From: Rhizobiaceae bacterium
Lineage (GTDB): Bacteria; Pseudomonadota; Alphaproteobacteria; Rhizobiales; Rhizobiaceae
Assembly: GCA_016742175.1 (NCBI GenBank)
Contig: JACVCH010000006.1
Coordinates: 163,698 to 227,697 of the forward strand
Reading direction: 5' to 3'
DNA length: 64,000 bases
Shown: in pieces, positions 21,866-30,815 of the stretch
Layout of the letters: every line of letters starts with the position of its first letter
How positions within the stretch are numbered: the first letter of the stretch is position 1
The notes under the pieces: generated by a model
What the model was told of the DNA's origin: nothing
The model's database searches: none
What the model saw: the letters and a program-made list of their open reading frames with translations, nothing else
Made by a program: the position numbers and the translations under genes

Positions 21866-22093
21866 ATGAAATTCCACTCCATCCCCTCCGCCCTTGCCCT
21901 GTCCATCCTCGCCGCGCTGATCGTGGCCACGGCCGTGATGCGTCCCCATGACGACGCACGCGCAGCGGAAAGGGCAGCGCGCTGCGCGGGATATGAGCGG
22001 CTGACGATCCTGCTCGGCAATGCGCAGAAGGCGCAGAACTTCTCGGTGCGGCGCTGCATGGATTCGCTGGAGGCGCGTGGAGGAAACATCTGA
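21866..22093 (+). CDS. Small membrane-anchored hypothetical protein
   Basis: 75 residues with an N-terminal hydrophobic helix (residues 6-25) that could be a signal anchor, then a charged tail with two cysteines. No ribosome site is clear. Codon use is in line with a gene, but no family is recognised. Confidence 0.4.
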   Translation: MKFHSIPSALALSILAALIVATAVMRPHDDARAAERAARCAGYERLTILLGNAQKAQNFSVRRCMDSLEARGGNI

Positions 22094-22139
22094 GGCGAAG
22101 CGGCGTTCGGCCTGAAGATGCCTTGCGAAAGGGAACTCC

Positions 22140-22760
22140 ATGGCCGCCGCACTCACCGCCTTCGCGCTGAACTGTTCGCTCAAAGCCTCGAGCGCCGCAG
22201 AAACCTCCTCCACCGACAAGATGCTCGCCGACCTCCTCGCCGCGTTCGCGCCGCACGGCGTGACGGGCGAGGTCGTGCGGGCGCTCGACCACGACATCAA
22301 GCCGGGCGTCGAGAGCGACATGGGCGAGGGGGACGACTGGCCGGCGCTGCGCGAGAAGATCGTTGCCGCCGACATCTTCATCCTCGGCACGCCGATCTGG
22401 ATGGGCCAGCCCTCCTCGGTGGCGAAGCGTGTGCTGGAGCGGCTGGACGCATTTCTGGGCGAGGCGGACGACAAAGGCCGGATGCCGGCTGCCGGCAAGG
22501 TGGCGCTGGTCGCGATCGTCGGCAACGAGGACGGCGCGCATCATTGCCATGCGGCCTGCTTCCAGGCGCTGAACGATGTCGGCTTCACGGTGCCGGCCAA
22601 TGCCGGGTGCTACTGGGTCGGCGAAGCGATGGGCTCGGTCGACTACAAGGACCTCGACGCGGTGCCGAAGAAGGTGCAGGAGACACTGGACATGGCGGCG
22701 TCCAATACGGCGCATCTGGCGCGGTTGCTTAAGGCCGAGACGTATCCCGGCGTCGGCTAA
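22140..22760 (+). CDS. Flavodoxin-like NAD(P)H-dependent oxidoreductase
   Basis: 206 residues with a flavodoxin-like FMN-reductase fold: ALNCSLKASSAAETSSTDKM forms the phosphate-binding start, and LGTPIWMGQPSSVAKRVLERLD is the hallmark of the family. GNEDGAHHC and an Asn-Ala-Gly-Cys-Tyr-Trp stretch follow. It is probably a cytosolic flavin or quinone reductase. It is monocistronic as far as can be seen. Confidence 0.82.
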   Translation: MAAALTAFALNCSLKASSAAETSSTDKMLADLLAAFAPHGVTGEVVRALDHDIKPGVESDMGEGDDWPALREKIVAADIFILGTPIWMGQPSSVAKRVLERLDAFLGEADDKGRMPAAGKVALVAIVGNEDGAHHCHAACFQALNDVGFTVPANAGCYWVGEAMGSVDYKDLDAVPKKVQETLDMAASNTAHLARLLKAETYPGVG

Positions 22761-22827
22761 AACTCGAATCAAAACCGTCTGTTAAGATTTACTGTTTAGC
22801 AATCTTCTCAAGAAGAGAGGATTTGCG

Positions 22828-23403
22828 ATGCGTATCGTGTTTGTCGCCGTTCTCCTGGCGCTGGGCCTGTCGGCCTGCGCCTCGGCTCCCAGCAACACCA
22901 CCAATTCATGCTCGATCTTCGCGCAGCGAAGCGGCTTTTTCGACAACTGGCGGCGCGACGCGCAGCGCGTGGAGCGCGAATATGGCGTGCCGGTGCCGAT
23001 CCTGATGGCGACGATCTATACGGAATCGAATTTCGAGCCCCGGGCGCGACCGCCGCGCACGAAGCTCTTCGGCGTCATTCCCTGGAAGCGGCAATCGACC
23101 GCCTATGGCTATTCTCAGGCGCTGGACGGGACCTGGGAGCGCTACCAGCGCGAGACGGGGCGGTTTGCGGCGCGGCGGACCAATTTCGGTGACGCGATCC
23201 ATTTCGTGGGCTGGTATCACGACACCAGCAGCCGCACGAACGGCATCGCCAAGACCGATGCCTATAATCTTTATCTCGCCTATTATTCGGGACATGCGGG
23301 CTATGCTCGCGGCTCATGGCGCGGCAATGCTGGCGTGCAGCGCGCCGCACAGCGCGCCACCAACATGGCGAACAGCTATGCCGGCCAGCTCCAGGGCTGT
23401 TAG
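22828..23403 (+). CDS. Lytic transglycosylase-like lipoprotein
   Basis: 191 residues with lipobox LSAC (Cys about 17). The SLT-type catalytic Glu appears in ATIYTESNFEPRARPPR, followed by YGYSQALDGTWERY and a YYSGHAGYARG segment. This differs from the first transglycosylase at 5731 and resembles the 'transglycosylase SLT domain' lipoproteins near conjugation or cell-wall genes. It probably cuts peptidoglycan at the outer membrane. AGAGGAT precedes the ATG. Confidence 0.85.
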   Translation: MRIVFVAVLLALGLSACASAPSNTTNSCSIFAQRSGFFDNWRRDAQRVEREYGVPVPILMATIYTESNFEPRARPPRTKLFGVIPWKRQSTAYGYSQALDGTWERYQRETGRFAARRTNFGDAIHFVGWYHDTSSRTNGIAKTDAYNLYLAYYSGHAGYARGSWRGNAGVQRAAQRATNMANSYAGQLQGC

Positions 23404-23612
23404 GCCCTAAGGCCAGCGTCGACCAGGTTAAGGTTATGGCGGGGGCCGCGGCGGTAGGCGTCGCGCATCCGCTCTTCGACCGCCGCGCGGCGCGGGGCCT
23501 CTTTTTCCGACAGTCCCAATTCCTCGAACACCGCATCGATCGCGTCGCGCAACCGATTGTCGTCCTGAAGTTCCAAATGCCCGGAACGGGCCCGCAAAGC
23601 GCTTACAGTCAT
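23400..23612 (-). CDS. Small hypothetical protein
   Basis: 70 residues from the ATG at 23612, with GGGAGG upstream. It is charged and helical (LRDAIDAVFEELGLSEKEAPRR), with no membrane segment. It overlaps the end of the transglycosylase gene by 4 bp, tail-to-tail. The family is not recognised. Confidence 0.5.
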   Translation of the reverse strand: MTVSALRARSGHLELQDDNRLRDAIDAVFEELGLSEKEAPRRAAVEERMRDAYRRGPRHNLNLVDAGLRA

Positions 23613-23909
23613 CGTGGCCTCCCGTATCTCGCCGGAATGCAGCCACGCATTCCAGGCTGGGCCAGATCTGACGCTGGCCATGGTTGATGATAGTGCGGGC
23701 ATTCGAAAGCAAAGAGGCGCCGGCGATCACTCTTGCCGCGACAATGAAATGATTGCGCGAGCGACGGACCATCACCCCTTGACCTTGGGGAAATTTGCAT
23801 GGCGGCCGCATTTTAGCGAATCACGTTTTTCTGCGACGTTGATCCGGAACGGCAACGCCTTGTCGCGTTGAATCCTTGGACATCTCCAAGTTGCTGATTT
23901 TCATTCGTT

Positions 23910-25127
23910 TTACGGGAACAGCGGGTGCGGCTCCATGGTCAGATGCAGCGCCTCGCCCTTCCACGGCTTCGCCTCTGCGACGGCCTCGTCGAGTTCGACG
24001 CCGAGGCCCGGTTCCTTCGACGGGATGACCCAGCCGTCCTCCCAGTCGATCTTTTTGGTCAAAAGCTCGGCATGGAATCCGTCCCAGGTCTTGATCGATT
24101 CCAGGATCAGGAAGTTCGGCAGGGTCGCGGCGAGCTGGATGTTGGCGGCGCCGACGATCGGGCCGCAATAGCAATGCGGGGCGATCTGGATGTGATACGC
24201 CTCGGCCATGGCTGCGATCTTCTTGGTCTCCAGAATGCCTCCGGAGCGGCCGAGATCGGGCTGGAGGATGGAGGCGGCGCGGTTTTCGATGATGCGGGCG
24301 AACTCCCATTTGGTCGTCAGGCGCTCGCCGGTCGCGATCGGGATCGATGTCGAGCGGGCGACTTCGGCCATGACTTCCGGCATGTCGGGCGGGACGGGTT
24401 CCTCGAACCAGAGCGGGTCGAAGGGCTCGATCGCCTTCGCCATGCGCCGTGCGCCGGAGGCGGTGAACTGGCCATGCGTGCCGAACAGGATGTCGGCGCG
24501 GGTGCCAACCGCCTCGCGGATCGCCTTGACCATGCGGGCGGAGAGGTCGATGTCGACGAGGCGCGGCTGGTGGCCGTCGAAGGCGGTATAGGGGCCGGCG
24601 GGGTCGAGCTTGACGGCATTGAAGCCTTGTTTGACATAGGCCAGCGCGCATTCGGCCGCGAGGTCCGGGTCGTTGTAGACGTTGTGGTCGGCGTTGTCGG
24701 CCTCGCTCGGGTAGACGCTGCCGGTCTGCGGATAGAGGTAGGTGTAGGAGCGCAGGCGCTCGTGGACCTGTCCGCCGAGGAGCTTGTAGACGGGCTTGTT
24801 CGCTTCCTTGCCGACGATGTCCCAGCAGGCCATCTCGAGCGCCGAGACGCAGCCCATCATCGAGATGTCGGGGCGCTGGGAGAAGCCGGACGAATAGGCG
24901 CGGCGGAAGAAGTTTTCGATGTCGTGCGGGTCGGTGCCTACGAGATAGCGCTCGGCGACGTCCTCGATCATCTTCGCGGTGAGGTGGGGGCCGAAGGTGG
25001 CGTTGTAGGCCTCGCCATAGCCTTTGACGCCGTTGTTCGTGGTGAGACGGACGAAGATGAAATAGCGCCCGCCGATTTGGGGGGGCGGGTTGCCTACGAC
25101 CCAGGTTTTGACGTCGGTGATTTTCAT
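23910..25127 (-). CDS. Mandelate racemase/muconate lactonizing-family enzyme (sugar-acid dehydratase-like)
   Basis: 405 residues from an ATG with GAAGGA upstream. The N-terminal capping domain (KITDVKTWVVGNPPP) is followed by an enolase-superfamily barrel. Acidic metal ligands appear in WFEEPVPPD and ATGERLTTKWEF, with a QPDLGRSGGI strand and the HCYCGP segment near the end. The group contains galactarate, galactonate and related dehydratases or lactone cycloisomerases. The exact substrate cannot be given. It stands upstream of nothing cotranscribed. Confidence 0.85.
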   Translation of the reverse strand: MKITDVKTWVVGNPPPQIGGRYFIFVRLTTNNGVKGYGEAYNATFGPHLTAKMIEDVAERYLVGTDPHDIENFFRRAYSSGFSQRPDISMMGCVSALEMACWDIVGKEANKPVYKLLGGQVHERLRSYTYLYPQTGSVYPSEADNADHNVYNDPDLAAECALAYVKQGFNAVKLDPAGPYTAFDGHQPRLVDIDLSARMVKAIREAVGTRADILFGTHGQFTASGARRMAKAIEPFDPLWFEEPVPPDMPEVMAEVARSTSIPIATGERLTTKWEFARIIENRAASILQPDLGRSGGILETKKIAAMAEAYHIQIAPHCYCGPIVGAANIQLAATLPNFLILESIKTWDGFHAELLTKKIDWEDGWVIPSKEPGLGVELDEAVAEAKPWKGEALHLTMEPHPLFP

Positions 25128-25161
25128 GGTCGGTCCTTCATTGGTCTCGGCGGTGGCGAGC

Positions 25162-25301
25162 ACCCCCACTCCGGCCCTTTGGGCCACCTCTCCCCCTGCC
25201 CGGGGGAGAGGAAATGCGCTTCATGGGCATCGGCGCTTTTCCAGCTTGGGTTCCTCTCCCCTTTTGAGGGGGAGAGGTGGCCCGAAGGGCCGGAGTGGGG
25301 G
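25162..25301. repeat. Palindromic intergenic repeat, family C
   Basis: The element begins with CCCCCACTCCGGCCC and ends with the near-complement GGGCCGGAGTGGGGG, with CACCTCTCCCCCT/GGGGGAGAGGTGG inside. This makes one large imperfect hairpin of about 140 bp. Related 'cctctgtcctgccggacatctcccc' units lie at 33363-33475 and 47137-47393. Confidence 0.75.
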
Positions 25302-25313
25302 TAGGCTTCTCCA

Positions 25314-26942
25314 TCAACCCGAATCCTCCAGCACCATCTCCGCTCCCTTCCATCCAGTCATGATCGCCGCTGCATTCGTGTTGCCGCCGACGACGCTCGG
25401 GAAGATCGAGGCGTCGATGATGCGGAGGGATTCGATGCCGTGGACCTTGAGGCGGGGGGAGACGACGGAGGTGGTGGGGTCGGGGCCCATGCGGCAGGTG
25501 GAGACGGGATGATAGACCGTGCCGGAGCGGCGGCGGAAGTCTTCGATAAGGGCTTCGTCGTTCCGGACGGAGGGGCCGGGGAGGACTTCCTCGGCGATCA
25601 GGCCGCGCATGGCGTCCGTGTCGGCGAGGCGGCGCAGAAACTTGACAGCCTCCAGCATCTCCGCGACGTCGTGGTCGGTCGAGAAGGCGTTGGCGACGAT
25701 CTTCGGGTGTTCGGCCGGGTCGGCCGAGCGGATCATGATCTCGCCGCGGCTCGTCGGGCGGCAGTTGGACAGGCCGATCGAGAAGCCGGGCCAGGGATCG
25801 GGCGAGAGGATCGGCCGTTCGCCGGGGCGCGGCAGGACGGTGGAGAAGGCCTGGAAGTAGAGCTGCATGTTGGGACGGTCGAGGTCCGGGCGCGTACGGA
25901 AGAAGCCGCCGCCCTGGTTCATCGACATCGACAGCGGGCCGTCGCGGGTGAGCAGATAACGCGAGCCGGCGAGGAGCTTGCCCCACCAGGGGCGCAGCAA
26001 CTGGTTGAGCGTCTTCTCGCGCGCCTTGAAGGTGTAGTTGATGCCCTGATGGTCCTGAAGGTTCCGGCCGACATGAGGGGTGTCGCGGCGGACTTCGATG
26101 CCGAGCGCGCGGAGGTGGTCGGCGGGGCCGATGCCGGAAAGCTGGAGCAATTGCGGCGAATTGACGGAGCCGCCGGCAACGATGATTTCGCGTCCGGCGC
26201 GGATCTCGATCCTGCGGCCGTTCTTCAGGTATTCGACGCCGATGGCGCGGTTGCCTTGGAAGAGGATGCGGGTGGCGAGCGCGTTCGTCTCGACGCGGAG
26301 GTTGGGGCGCTTCATCGCGGGGCGCAGGAAGGCGCGGGCGGCGGACATGCGGCGGCCGTCGCGCGTGGTGATCTGGTAGACGCCGATCCCTTCCTGGCTC
26401 TCGCCGTTGAAATCGGGATTGGCGGGCAGGCCGAGTTCGACGCCGGCGGCGATGTAGCGGTTGGTCAGCGGATGGACGTGGCGCGTCAGGTCGGTGACGT
26501 GGATCGGGCCGCCGCGACCGCGAAAGTCGTCTTCGCCGGCTTCGTTGTCCTCGATCTTCCTGAAGATCGGGAGCACGTCTTCATAACCCCAGCCGGAATT
26601 GCCGGCGTCGCGCCATTCGTCGAAATCGGAGCGGTGGCCCCTGATCCAGACCATGGCGTTGATGGAGCTGGAGCCGCCCAGGATCTTGCCGCGCGGCCAG
26701 TAGTCGGCATTGCCGCCAAGGCCCGGATCGGGCTCGGCACGGTAGTTCCAGTTGACGCGTGGGTCGAAGAACGTCTTGCCGTAGCCGAGCGGCATCTGGA
26801 CGAAAAAGCGGCGGTCGGACCCGCCGGCTTCCAGCACCAGCACCGTGTGGCGGCCCGAGACGGACAGGCGCTCGGCGACGACGGAGCCGGCCGAGCCGGA
26901 GCCGATGATGACGAAGTCGAATATTTGCGCGGGGGAAGGAAT
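25314..26942 (-). CDS. GMC-family FAD oxidoreductase (choline dehydrogenase-like)
   Basis: 542 residues if begun at an ATT codon at 26942. The FAD-binding motif (FDFVIIGSGSAGS) sits at residues 8-20. GMC signatures follow: PRGKILGGSSSINAMVWIRG, GGSVNSPQLLQLSGIGP, the active-site His in YHPVSTCRMG and Asn in GGNTNAAA. No ATG, GTG or TTG occurs in frame between an upstream TAA and this motif. The ATT has GAGG 7 bp before it. It oxidises an alcohol to an aldehyde, and is cytosolic or membrane-associated. Family assignment is firm; the start is inferred. Confidence 0.85.
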   Translation of the reverse strand: MPSPAQIFDFVIIGSGSAGSVVAERLSVSGRHTVLVLEAGGSDRRFFVQMPLGYGKTFFDPRVNWNYRAEPDPGLGGNADYWPRGKILGGSSSINAMVWIRGHRSDFDEWRDAGNSGWGYEDVLPIFRKIEDNEAGEDDFRGRGGPIHVTDLTRHVHPLTNRYIAAGVELGLPANPDFNGESQEGIGVYQITTRDGRRMSAARAFLRPAMKRPNLRVETNALATRILFQGNRAIGVEYLKNGRRIEIRAGREIIVAGGSVNSPQLLQLSGIGPADHLRALGIEVRRDTPHVGRNLQDHQGINYTFKAREKTLNQLLRPWWGKLLAGSRYLLTRDGPLSMSMNQGGGFFRTRPDLDRPNMQLYFQAFSTVLPRPGERPILSPDPWPGFSIGLSNCRPTSRGEIMIRSADPAEHPKIVANAFSTDHDVAEMLEAVKFLRRLADTDAMRGLIAEEVLPGPSVRNDEALIEDFRRRSGTVYHPVSTCRMGPDPTTSVVSPRLKVHGIESLRIIDASIFPSVVGGNTNAAAIMTGWKGAEMVLEDSG

Positions 26943-27075
26943 GTCGAAGCCTCGCCGAATGGAAGCCGAAGCTTAGCCGGAGAGGGCTGGCGGTTCGCAA
27001 CTCCATCCGGCATGGCTTGTGGATTTTCCGACCGGGCGTTACGGGAATACGACATCACATAAGAGGGGACAGGCC

Positions 27076-27465
27076 ATGAATCGCAGCGACGTCAATCCGG
27101 TGGGCGACCTGACGCTGCGGACCCTCGCCATGCCCGCCGACGCCAACGCGGCCGGCGACATCTTCGGCGGCTGGGTTATGGCGCAGATGGACCTGGCCTG
27201 CGGCATCCGGGCCGCCGAGCGCGCCAAGGGCCGCGTCGTCACGGCGGCGGTGAAGGAGATGTCCTTCGCCAAGCCGATGAAGGTCGGCGATACGCTGTGC
27301 ATCTATATCGACATCACCAAGGTCGGCCGCTCGTCGATGACCTTGCGTGTCGAGGCGTGGGCCCAGCGCTATCTGTCGGACCTCATGGAGCGGGTGACGC
27401 ATGCCGATTTCGTCATGGTCGCGCTCGACACCGACGGCAAGCCGAAGGCAGTTCCGGCCGAGTGA
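27076..27465 (+). CDS. YciA-type acyl-CoA thioesterase
   Basis: 129 residues with a hotdog fold: TLAMPADANAAGDIFGGWVMAQMD is the diagnostic acyl-CoA-hydrolase start with the catalytic Asp. VKEMSFAKPMKVGD follows. It hydrolyses acyl-CoA to free acid and CoA in the cytosol. The start ATG was chosen over a longer frame because of family length and AGGGGA upstream. Confidence 0.9.
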   Translation: MNRSDVNPVGDLTLRTLAMPADANAAGDIFGGWVMAQMDLACGIRAAERAKGRVVTAAVKEMSFAKPMKVGDTLCIYIDITKVGRSSMTLRVEAWAQRYLSDLMERVTHADFVMVALDTDGKPKAVPAE

Positions 27466-27496
27466 AGTCCTTCGCAGGCTGAGTCCGCGAAACGCC

Positions 27497-27889
27497 TCAA
27501 GCTGCTGAAATTCGATTCATTTCCGGGTTCGCCGCGTCGAAGGCCGAGCGGGCCGCCTCCACCTTGCCACGATTGTCGCGCGCCCATTCGCCGAGCGCGC
27601 GGACGGGCACGAGCAGGTCGCGGCCGAGCGGCGTCAGCTCATAGTCCACGCGCGGCGGGATGGTCGGGTAGATGGTGCGCGTGACGAAGCCGTCGCGCTC
27701 CAGCCCGCGAAGCGTGGTCGTCAGCATCTTCTGGGAAATCGAGCCCAGCATGCGGCGCAGTTCGGAGAAGCGGTGCGGGCCGTCGCCCAGCGTTTCGATC
27801 ACGAGCACCGTCCACTTGTCGCCGACGCGCGACAGGATGCCGCTGACGGCGCGGCATGTGTCGGTCTCGTGCAGGTGACTGAGTGTCAA
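27497..27889 (-). CDS. HxlR-family transcriptional regulator
   Basis: 130 residues from a TTG preceded by AGGAGG. The winged helix is complete: CRAVSGILSRVGDKWTVLVIETL, RFSELRRMLGSISQKMLT, LRGLERDGFVTRTIYPTIPPRVDY, LTPLGRDLL. It is divergent from an FMN reductase gene 89 bp away, the usual arrangement for HxlR proteins that respond to reactive quinones or aldehydes. It probably represses both genes. Confidence 0.9.
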   Translation of the reverse strand: MTLSHLHETDTCRAVSGILSRVGDKWTVLVIETLGDGPHRFSELRRMLGSISQKMLTTTLRGLERDGFVTRTIYPTIPPRVDYELTPLGRDLLVPVRALGEWARDNRGKVEAARSAFDAANPEMNRISAA

Positions 27890-27921
27890 TGAAGTGCCTC
27901 CTTGTGAAGGTCGTTGTCGGT

Positions 27922-27961
27922 CACTTATGTAGTGTCGGTATCGAAAGGAAACCAAGTTTCC
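27922..27961. promoter_or_regulatory. Candidate HxlR operators
   Basis: Between the divergent genes lie GGAAAC-CAA-GTTTCC (27947-27961, perfect) and CACT-N5-AGTG (about 27922-27934). Either could bind the HxlR dimer. The first ends 17 bp before the FMN-reductase start, where binding would block expression. Confidence 0.45.
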
Positions 27962-27978
27962 GACAACAGGAGTTTCTC

Positions 27979-28575
27979 ATGGCCAAGCCAAAGATTGCAA
28001 TCGTCATCGGATCGACCCGGCCGGGCCGCTTTGGCGACAAGCCCGCCGCGTGGATCAAGGCGCTGGGCGACCAGCGCAACGATCTTTCCTTCGAGGTCGT
28101 CGATCTGCGCGACTATCCGATGCCGCTTTTCGACGAGGAAGTCTCGCCCGCCTGGGCGCCGTCGAAGAACGAAGTGGCGCGCAAGTGGCAGGACAAGATC
28201 GCCGAGTTCGACGGTTTCATCTTCACCGCGGCCGAATACAACCACGCGCCGACGGGCGTCCTCAAAAACGCGCTCGACTATGCGGCGGCCGGCTGGGTCA
28301 ACAAGCCTGCGGCCTTCGTGGGTTATGGCGGCGTCGGCGGCGCGCGTGCGGTCGAGCAGCTTCGCCTGATCGCGATCGAACTGCAGCTCGCGCCGGTCAA
28401 GACCGCCGTTCACATCATGTGGCCGATGATGATGGAAGCGCGCGAGGGCAAGGACCTCGCCGAGTTCGGATTCCTCAACGACGGCGCCAAGGGCATGCTC
28501 GACCAGCTCGCCTGGCTGGCGACCGCGCTGAAGTCTGCGCGTGACGCAGACGAGAAGCAGGCGAAAGCCGCTTAA
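27979..28575 (+). CDS. NADPH-dependent FMN reductase
   Basis: 198 residues. VIGSTRPGRFGDKPAAWI is the FMN-phosphate loop of the FMN_red family, followed by TAEYNHAPTGVLKNALDYA and YGGVGGARAVEQLR. It reduces flavin, quinone or azo compounds with NAD(P)H. The ATG follows AACAGGAG. It is divergent from and probably controlled by the HxlR regulator. Confidence 0.9.
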   Translation: MAKPKIAIVIGSTRPGRFGDKPAAWIKALGDQRNDLSFEVVDLRDYPMPLFDEEVSPAWAPSKNEVARKWQDKIAEFDGFIFTAAEYNHAPTGVLKNALDYAAAGWVNKPAAFVGYGGVGGARAVEQLRLIAIELQLAPVKTAVHIMWPMMMEAREGKDLAEFGFLNDGAKGMLDQLAWLATALKSARDADEKQAKAA

Positions 28576-29864
28576 ACCTCCGATACCAGCCGGGCGGCGA
28601 GGACCTTGTCGATGCGCCGCCCATCCATGTCGACCACCTCGAAGCGCCAGCCGAGCGCTTCGACCTTTTCGCCGGTTTCCGGCAGGTGGTTGAGATGCGA
28701 CAGGACGAAGCCCGCCACCGTCTCGTAGGGGCGGCGGTTGGGCAGTTTGAGGCCCAGCGTCTCGGCCATGTCGTCCGCCGGCATCCATCCCGACAACAGC
28801 CAAGATCCGTCGTCGCGCGCGACCGACATCGGTTCCTCTTCGGAGGAATCGATGCGGAAGACGCCGGCGATCGCCTCGAGGATGTCGGTCGGCGTGACCA
28901 GACCCTCGAAGTTTCCGTATTCGTCGTGGACGAGCGCCATCGGGATGTCGGCCGTCCGCAAGGTCGCGAGCACGTCCAGCGCGTCGGTGTAGTCGTGGAC
29001 GATCGGCACCTGCTTGACGACCGAACGCAGGTCGATCTCCTCGCCGGAGAGGATGTGCGTGAGCACGTCGCGCGAGCGCACGATGCCGAGCATGAAATCG
29101 ATGCCGTTTTCGGCGACGGGCAGGTGCGAGTGCTGCGAATCGATCAGCTTGCGGCGGATCGCGTCGGGGCCGGCATTGGCGTCGAGCCAGTCGACGTCGA
29201 GGCGCTGGGTCATGATCGAGCGGACCGAGCGGTCGGCAAGGCGCATGACGCCGGCGATCATCTTTCGCTCGTCGGTCTCGATGACGCCCGAGCTTTCGGC
29301 CTCGGCCATCAGCGCATTGATTTCCTCGTCCGTGACCTTCTGGCTGTCTTCCGAATCCTGGCCGAGCAGCTTCAGCACCGTCTTGCCCGAGATATCGAGG
29401 AGCCAGACCAGCGGCAGGGCGATCTTCGACAGGAGCATCATCATCGGCGCGACCTTGACGGCCACGCGCTCGGGGTTCTTCAGCGCGATCTGCTTGGGGA
29501 CGAGCTCGCCGATGATGAGCGAGCCGTAGGTGATGAGCGCGACGACGATGCCGACGCCGAGCGGGTTGGCGAGCGAGGCGGGAATGCCGGTTTCAAGCAG
29601 CCAGACGGAGAGGCGCTGGCCGAGCGTCGCGCCGGAGAAGGCGCCCGAGAGGACGCCGACGAGGGTGATGCCGATCTGCACGGTGGAGAGGAAGCGGCCG
29701 GGATCGGAGGCGAGGCGGATGGCGCTGCGGGCGCCGGCGACGTGCTCGTCCGCCATCGCCCGCAGGCGGGCAGGGCGGGACGACACCACGGCGAGTTCCG
29801 ACATGGCAAGGACGCCGTTGACGCAGATGAGGACAACGACGATAGCGATTTCGATTGTGAGCAT
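28572..29864 (-). CDS. Hemolysin/CorC-type membrane protein with DUF21, CBS pair and CorC_HlyC domains
   Basis: 430 residues (433 if the GTG at 29873 is used). The DUF21/CNNM transmembrane domain spans about residues 1-190 (FLSTVQIGITLVGVLSGAFSG, IIGELVPKQIALK). A CBS pair follows at about 210-330 (RSIMTQRLDVDWLD, DEYGNFEGLVTPTDILEAIAG). The CorC_HlyC domain ends the protein (ETVAGFVLSHLNHLPETGEK). Homologues are linked to Mg2+/Co2+ or Na+ movement; the hemolysin name is historical. Its stop overlaps the end of the FMN-reductase gene. Confidence 0.9.
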   Translation of the reverse strand: MLTIEIAIVVVLICVNGVLAMSELAVVSSRPARLRAMADEHVAGARSAIRLASDPGRFLSTVQIGITLVGVLSGAFSGATLGQRLSVWLLETGIPASLANPLGVGIVVALITYGSLIIGELVPKQIALKNPERVAVKVAPMMMLLSKIALPLVWLLDISGKTVLKLLGQDSEDSQKVTDEEINALMAEAESSGVIETDERKMIAGVMRLADRSVRSIMTQRLDVDWLDANAGPDAIRRKLIDSQHSHLPVAENGIDFMLGIVRSRDVLTHILSGEEIDLRSVVKQVPIVHDYTDALDVLATLRTADIPMALVHDEYGNFEGLVTPTDILEAIAGVFRIDSSEEEPMSVARDDGSWLLSGWMPADDMAETLGLKLPNRRPYETVAGFVLSHLNHLPETGEKVEALGWRFEVVDMDGRRIDKVLAARLVSEV

Positions 29865-29911
29865 GATGCCCACTACCTAGCAAAGGTCATGTCGCCGCGC
29901 GAGCGGGAAAA

Positions 29912-30739
29912 TCACTTGCAGGCGACGTAGCCGTTGCGCCGGCCCTTCAGGTCGAAATGGAAATGGTCGGCGTGGGCGGCGTTGTAGCCGGGGCCGAGGA
30001 CCGTGGTGAAGTAGGAGCAGCCGCCACGGCGCACGTTTTTCAGGAGGCTCTTTTCGCGGAAGGCGAACCAGCCGGGCTTGCGCACGTCGATGTCGCGGCC
30101 GCTGTTCAGCTCGATGCGCATGACGTCGAGCGCGTTGCCCTTGGAGTGCTCGGAGGCGGTGTTGGTGCCGGCGATGCGGCGGCACGAATAGCTCGACCCC
30201 TGGTGGATGGTCTTGACGCCGGAGAGGTATTTCCAGCGGGCGGACGGGGCGAGTTCCTCGCGGGTCCAGGTCGCGAAGGCGAGCGCCATCTGGCAATTGA
30301 GCGTCGCGGCCGGCTGCATGCGGATGTTGCCGGCAAGGCTGGAGACCTGGATCGGATGGTCGATGCGGCACGAGCCGCCATCGTCGATGGGCGCCAGATC
30401 GCGGAAGGTGACGCCCATGCGGCGCAGGCGCTGGCGGCACTGGGCCTCGTCGGCCGGCATCGACATGCCCTGGGGCGCGGAAGGCTGGTTGAGGCGCGGA
30501 TAGCCGACCATCATCGGATTGGACGGCACGAGGCGCTGGAGGCCGGTCTGCGAGGCGACCGGCGCGCGCGGCGTCACCGCGGCGATCGACGAGGTGTAGC
30601 CGACATCGGCGCGGGGCTCCGGCGACATGACGTCGATGACGGAACAGGAAGTGAAGGCAATGGCGCCTGCCGCAACCGCGATGACGCTCGCGGCGGCGCG
30701 GACCCTGCCCGGCAAATACGCGCCGAACGCTTTACGCAT
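29912..30739 (-). CDS. Extensin-like C-terminal domain lipoprotein (paralogue 1)
   Basis: 275 residues. The signal peptide ends with lipobox FTSC (Cys about 32). A linker with Pro/Ser follows, then the extensin-like C-terminal domain: IDHPIQVSSL, LNCQMALAF, a YSCRR Cys, SEHSKGNALD with the metal-type His, and HADHFHFDL at the end. The fold resembles zinc peptidases of peptidoglycan, and cell-wall action is inferred. The next gene upstream is a second member. Confidence 0.88.
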   Translation of the reverse strand: MRKAFGAYLPGRVRAAASVIAVAAGAIAFTSCSVIDVMSPEPRADVGYTSSIAAVTPRAPVASQTGLQRLVPSNPMMVGYPRLNQPSAPQGMSMPADEAQCRQRLRRMGVTFRDLAPIDDGGSCRIDHPIQVSSLAGNIRMQPAATLNCQMALAFATWTREELAPSARWKYLSGVKTIHQGSSYSCRRIAGTNTASEHSKGNALDVMRIELNSGRDIDVRKPGWFAFREKSLLKNVRRGGCSYFTTVLGPGYNAAHADHFHFDLKGRRNGYVACK

Positions 30740-30815
30740 GATACTGAAACCCGTCTTCCTGTCCCGTCGCAGAAGAGGTTAGGCAAAAAGGGTAAATGAA
30801 GTCTGGCGGGCAAGG

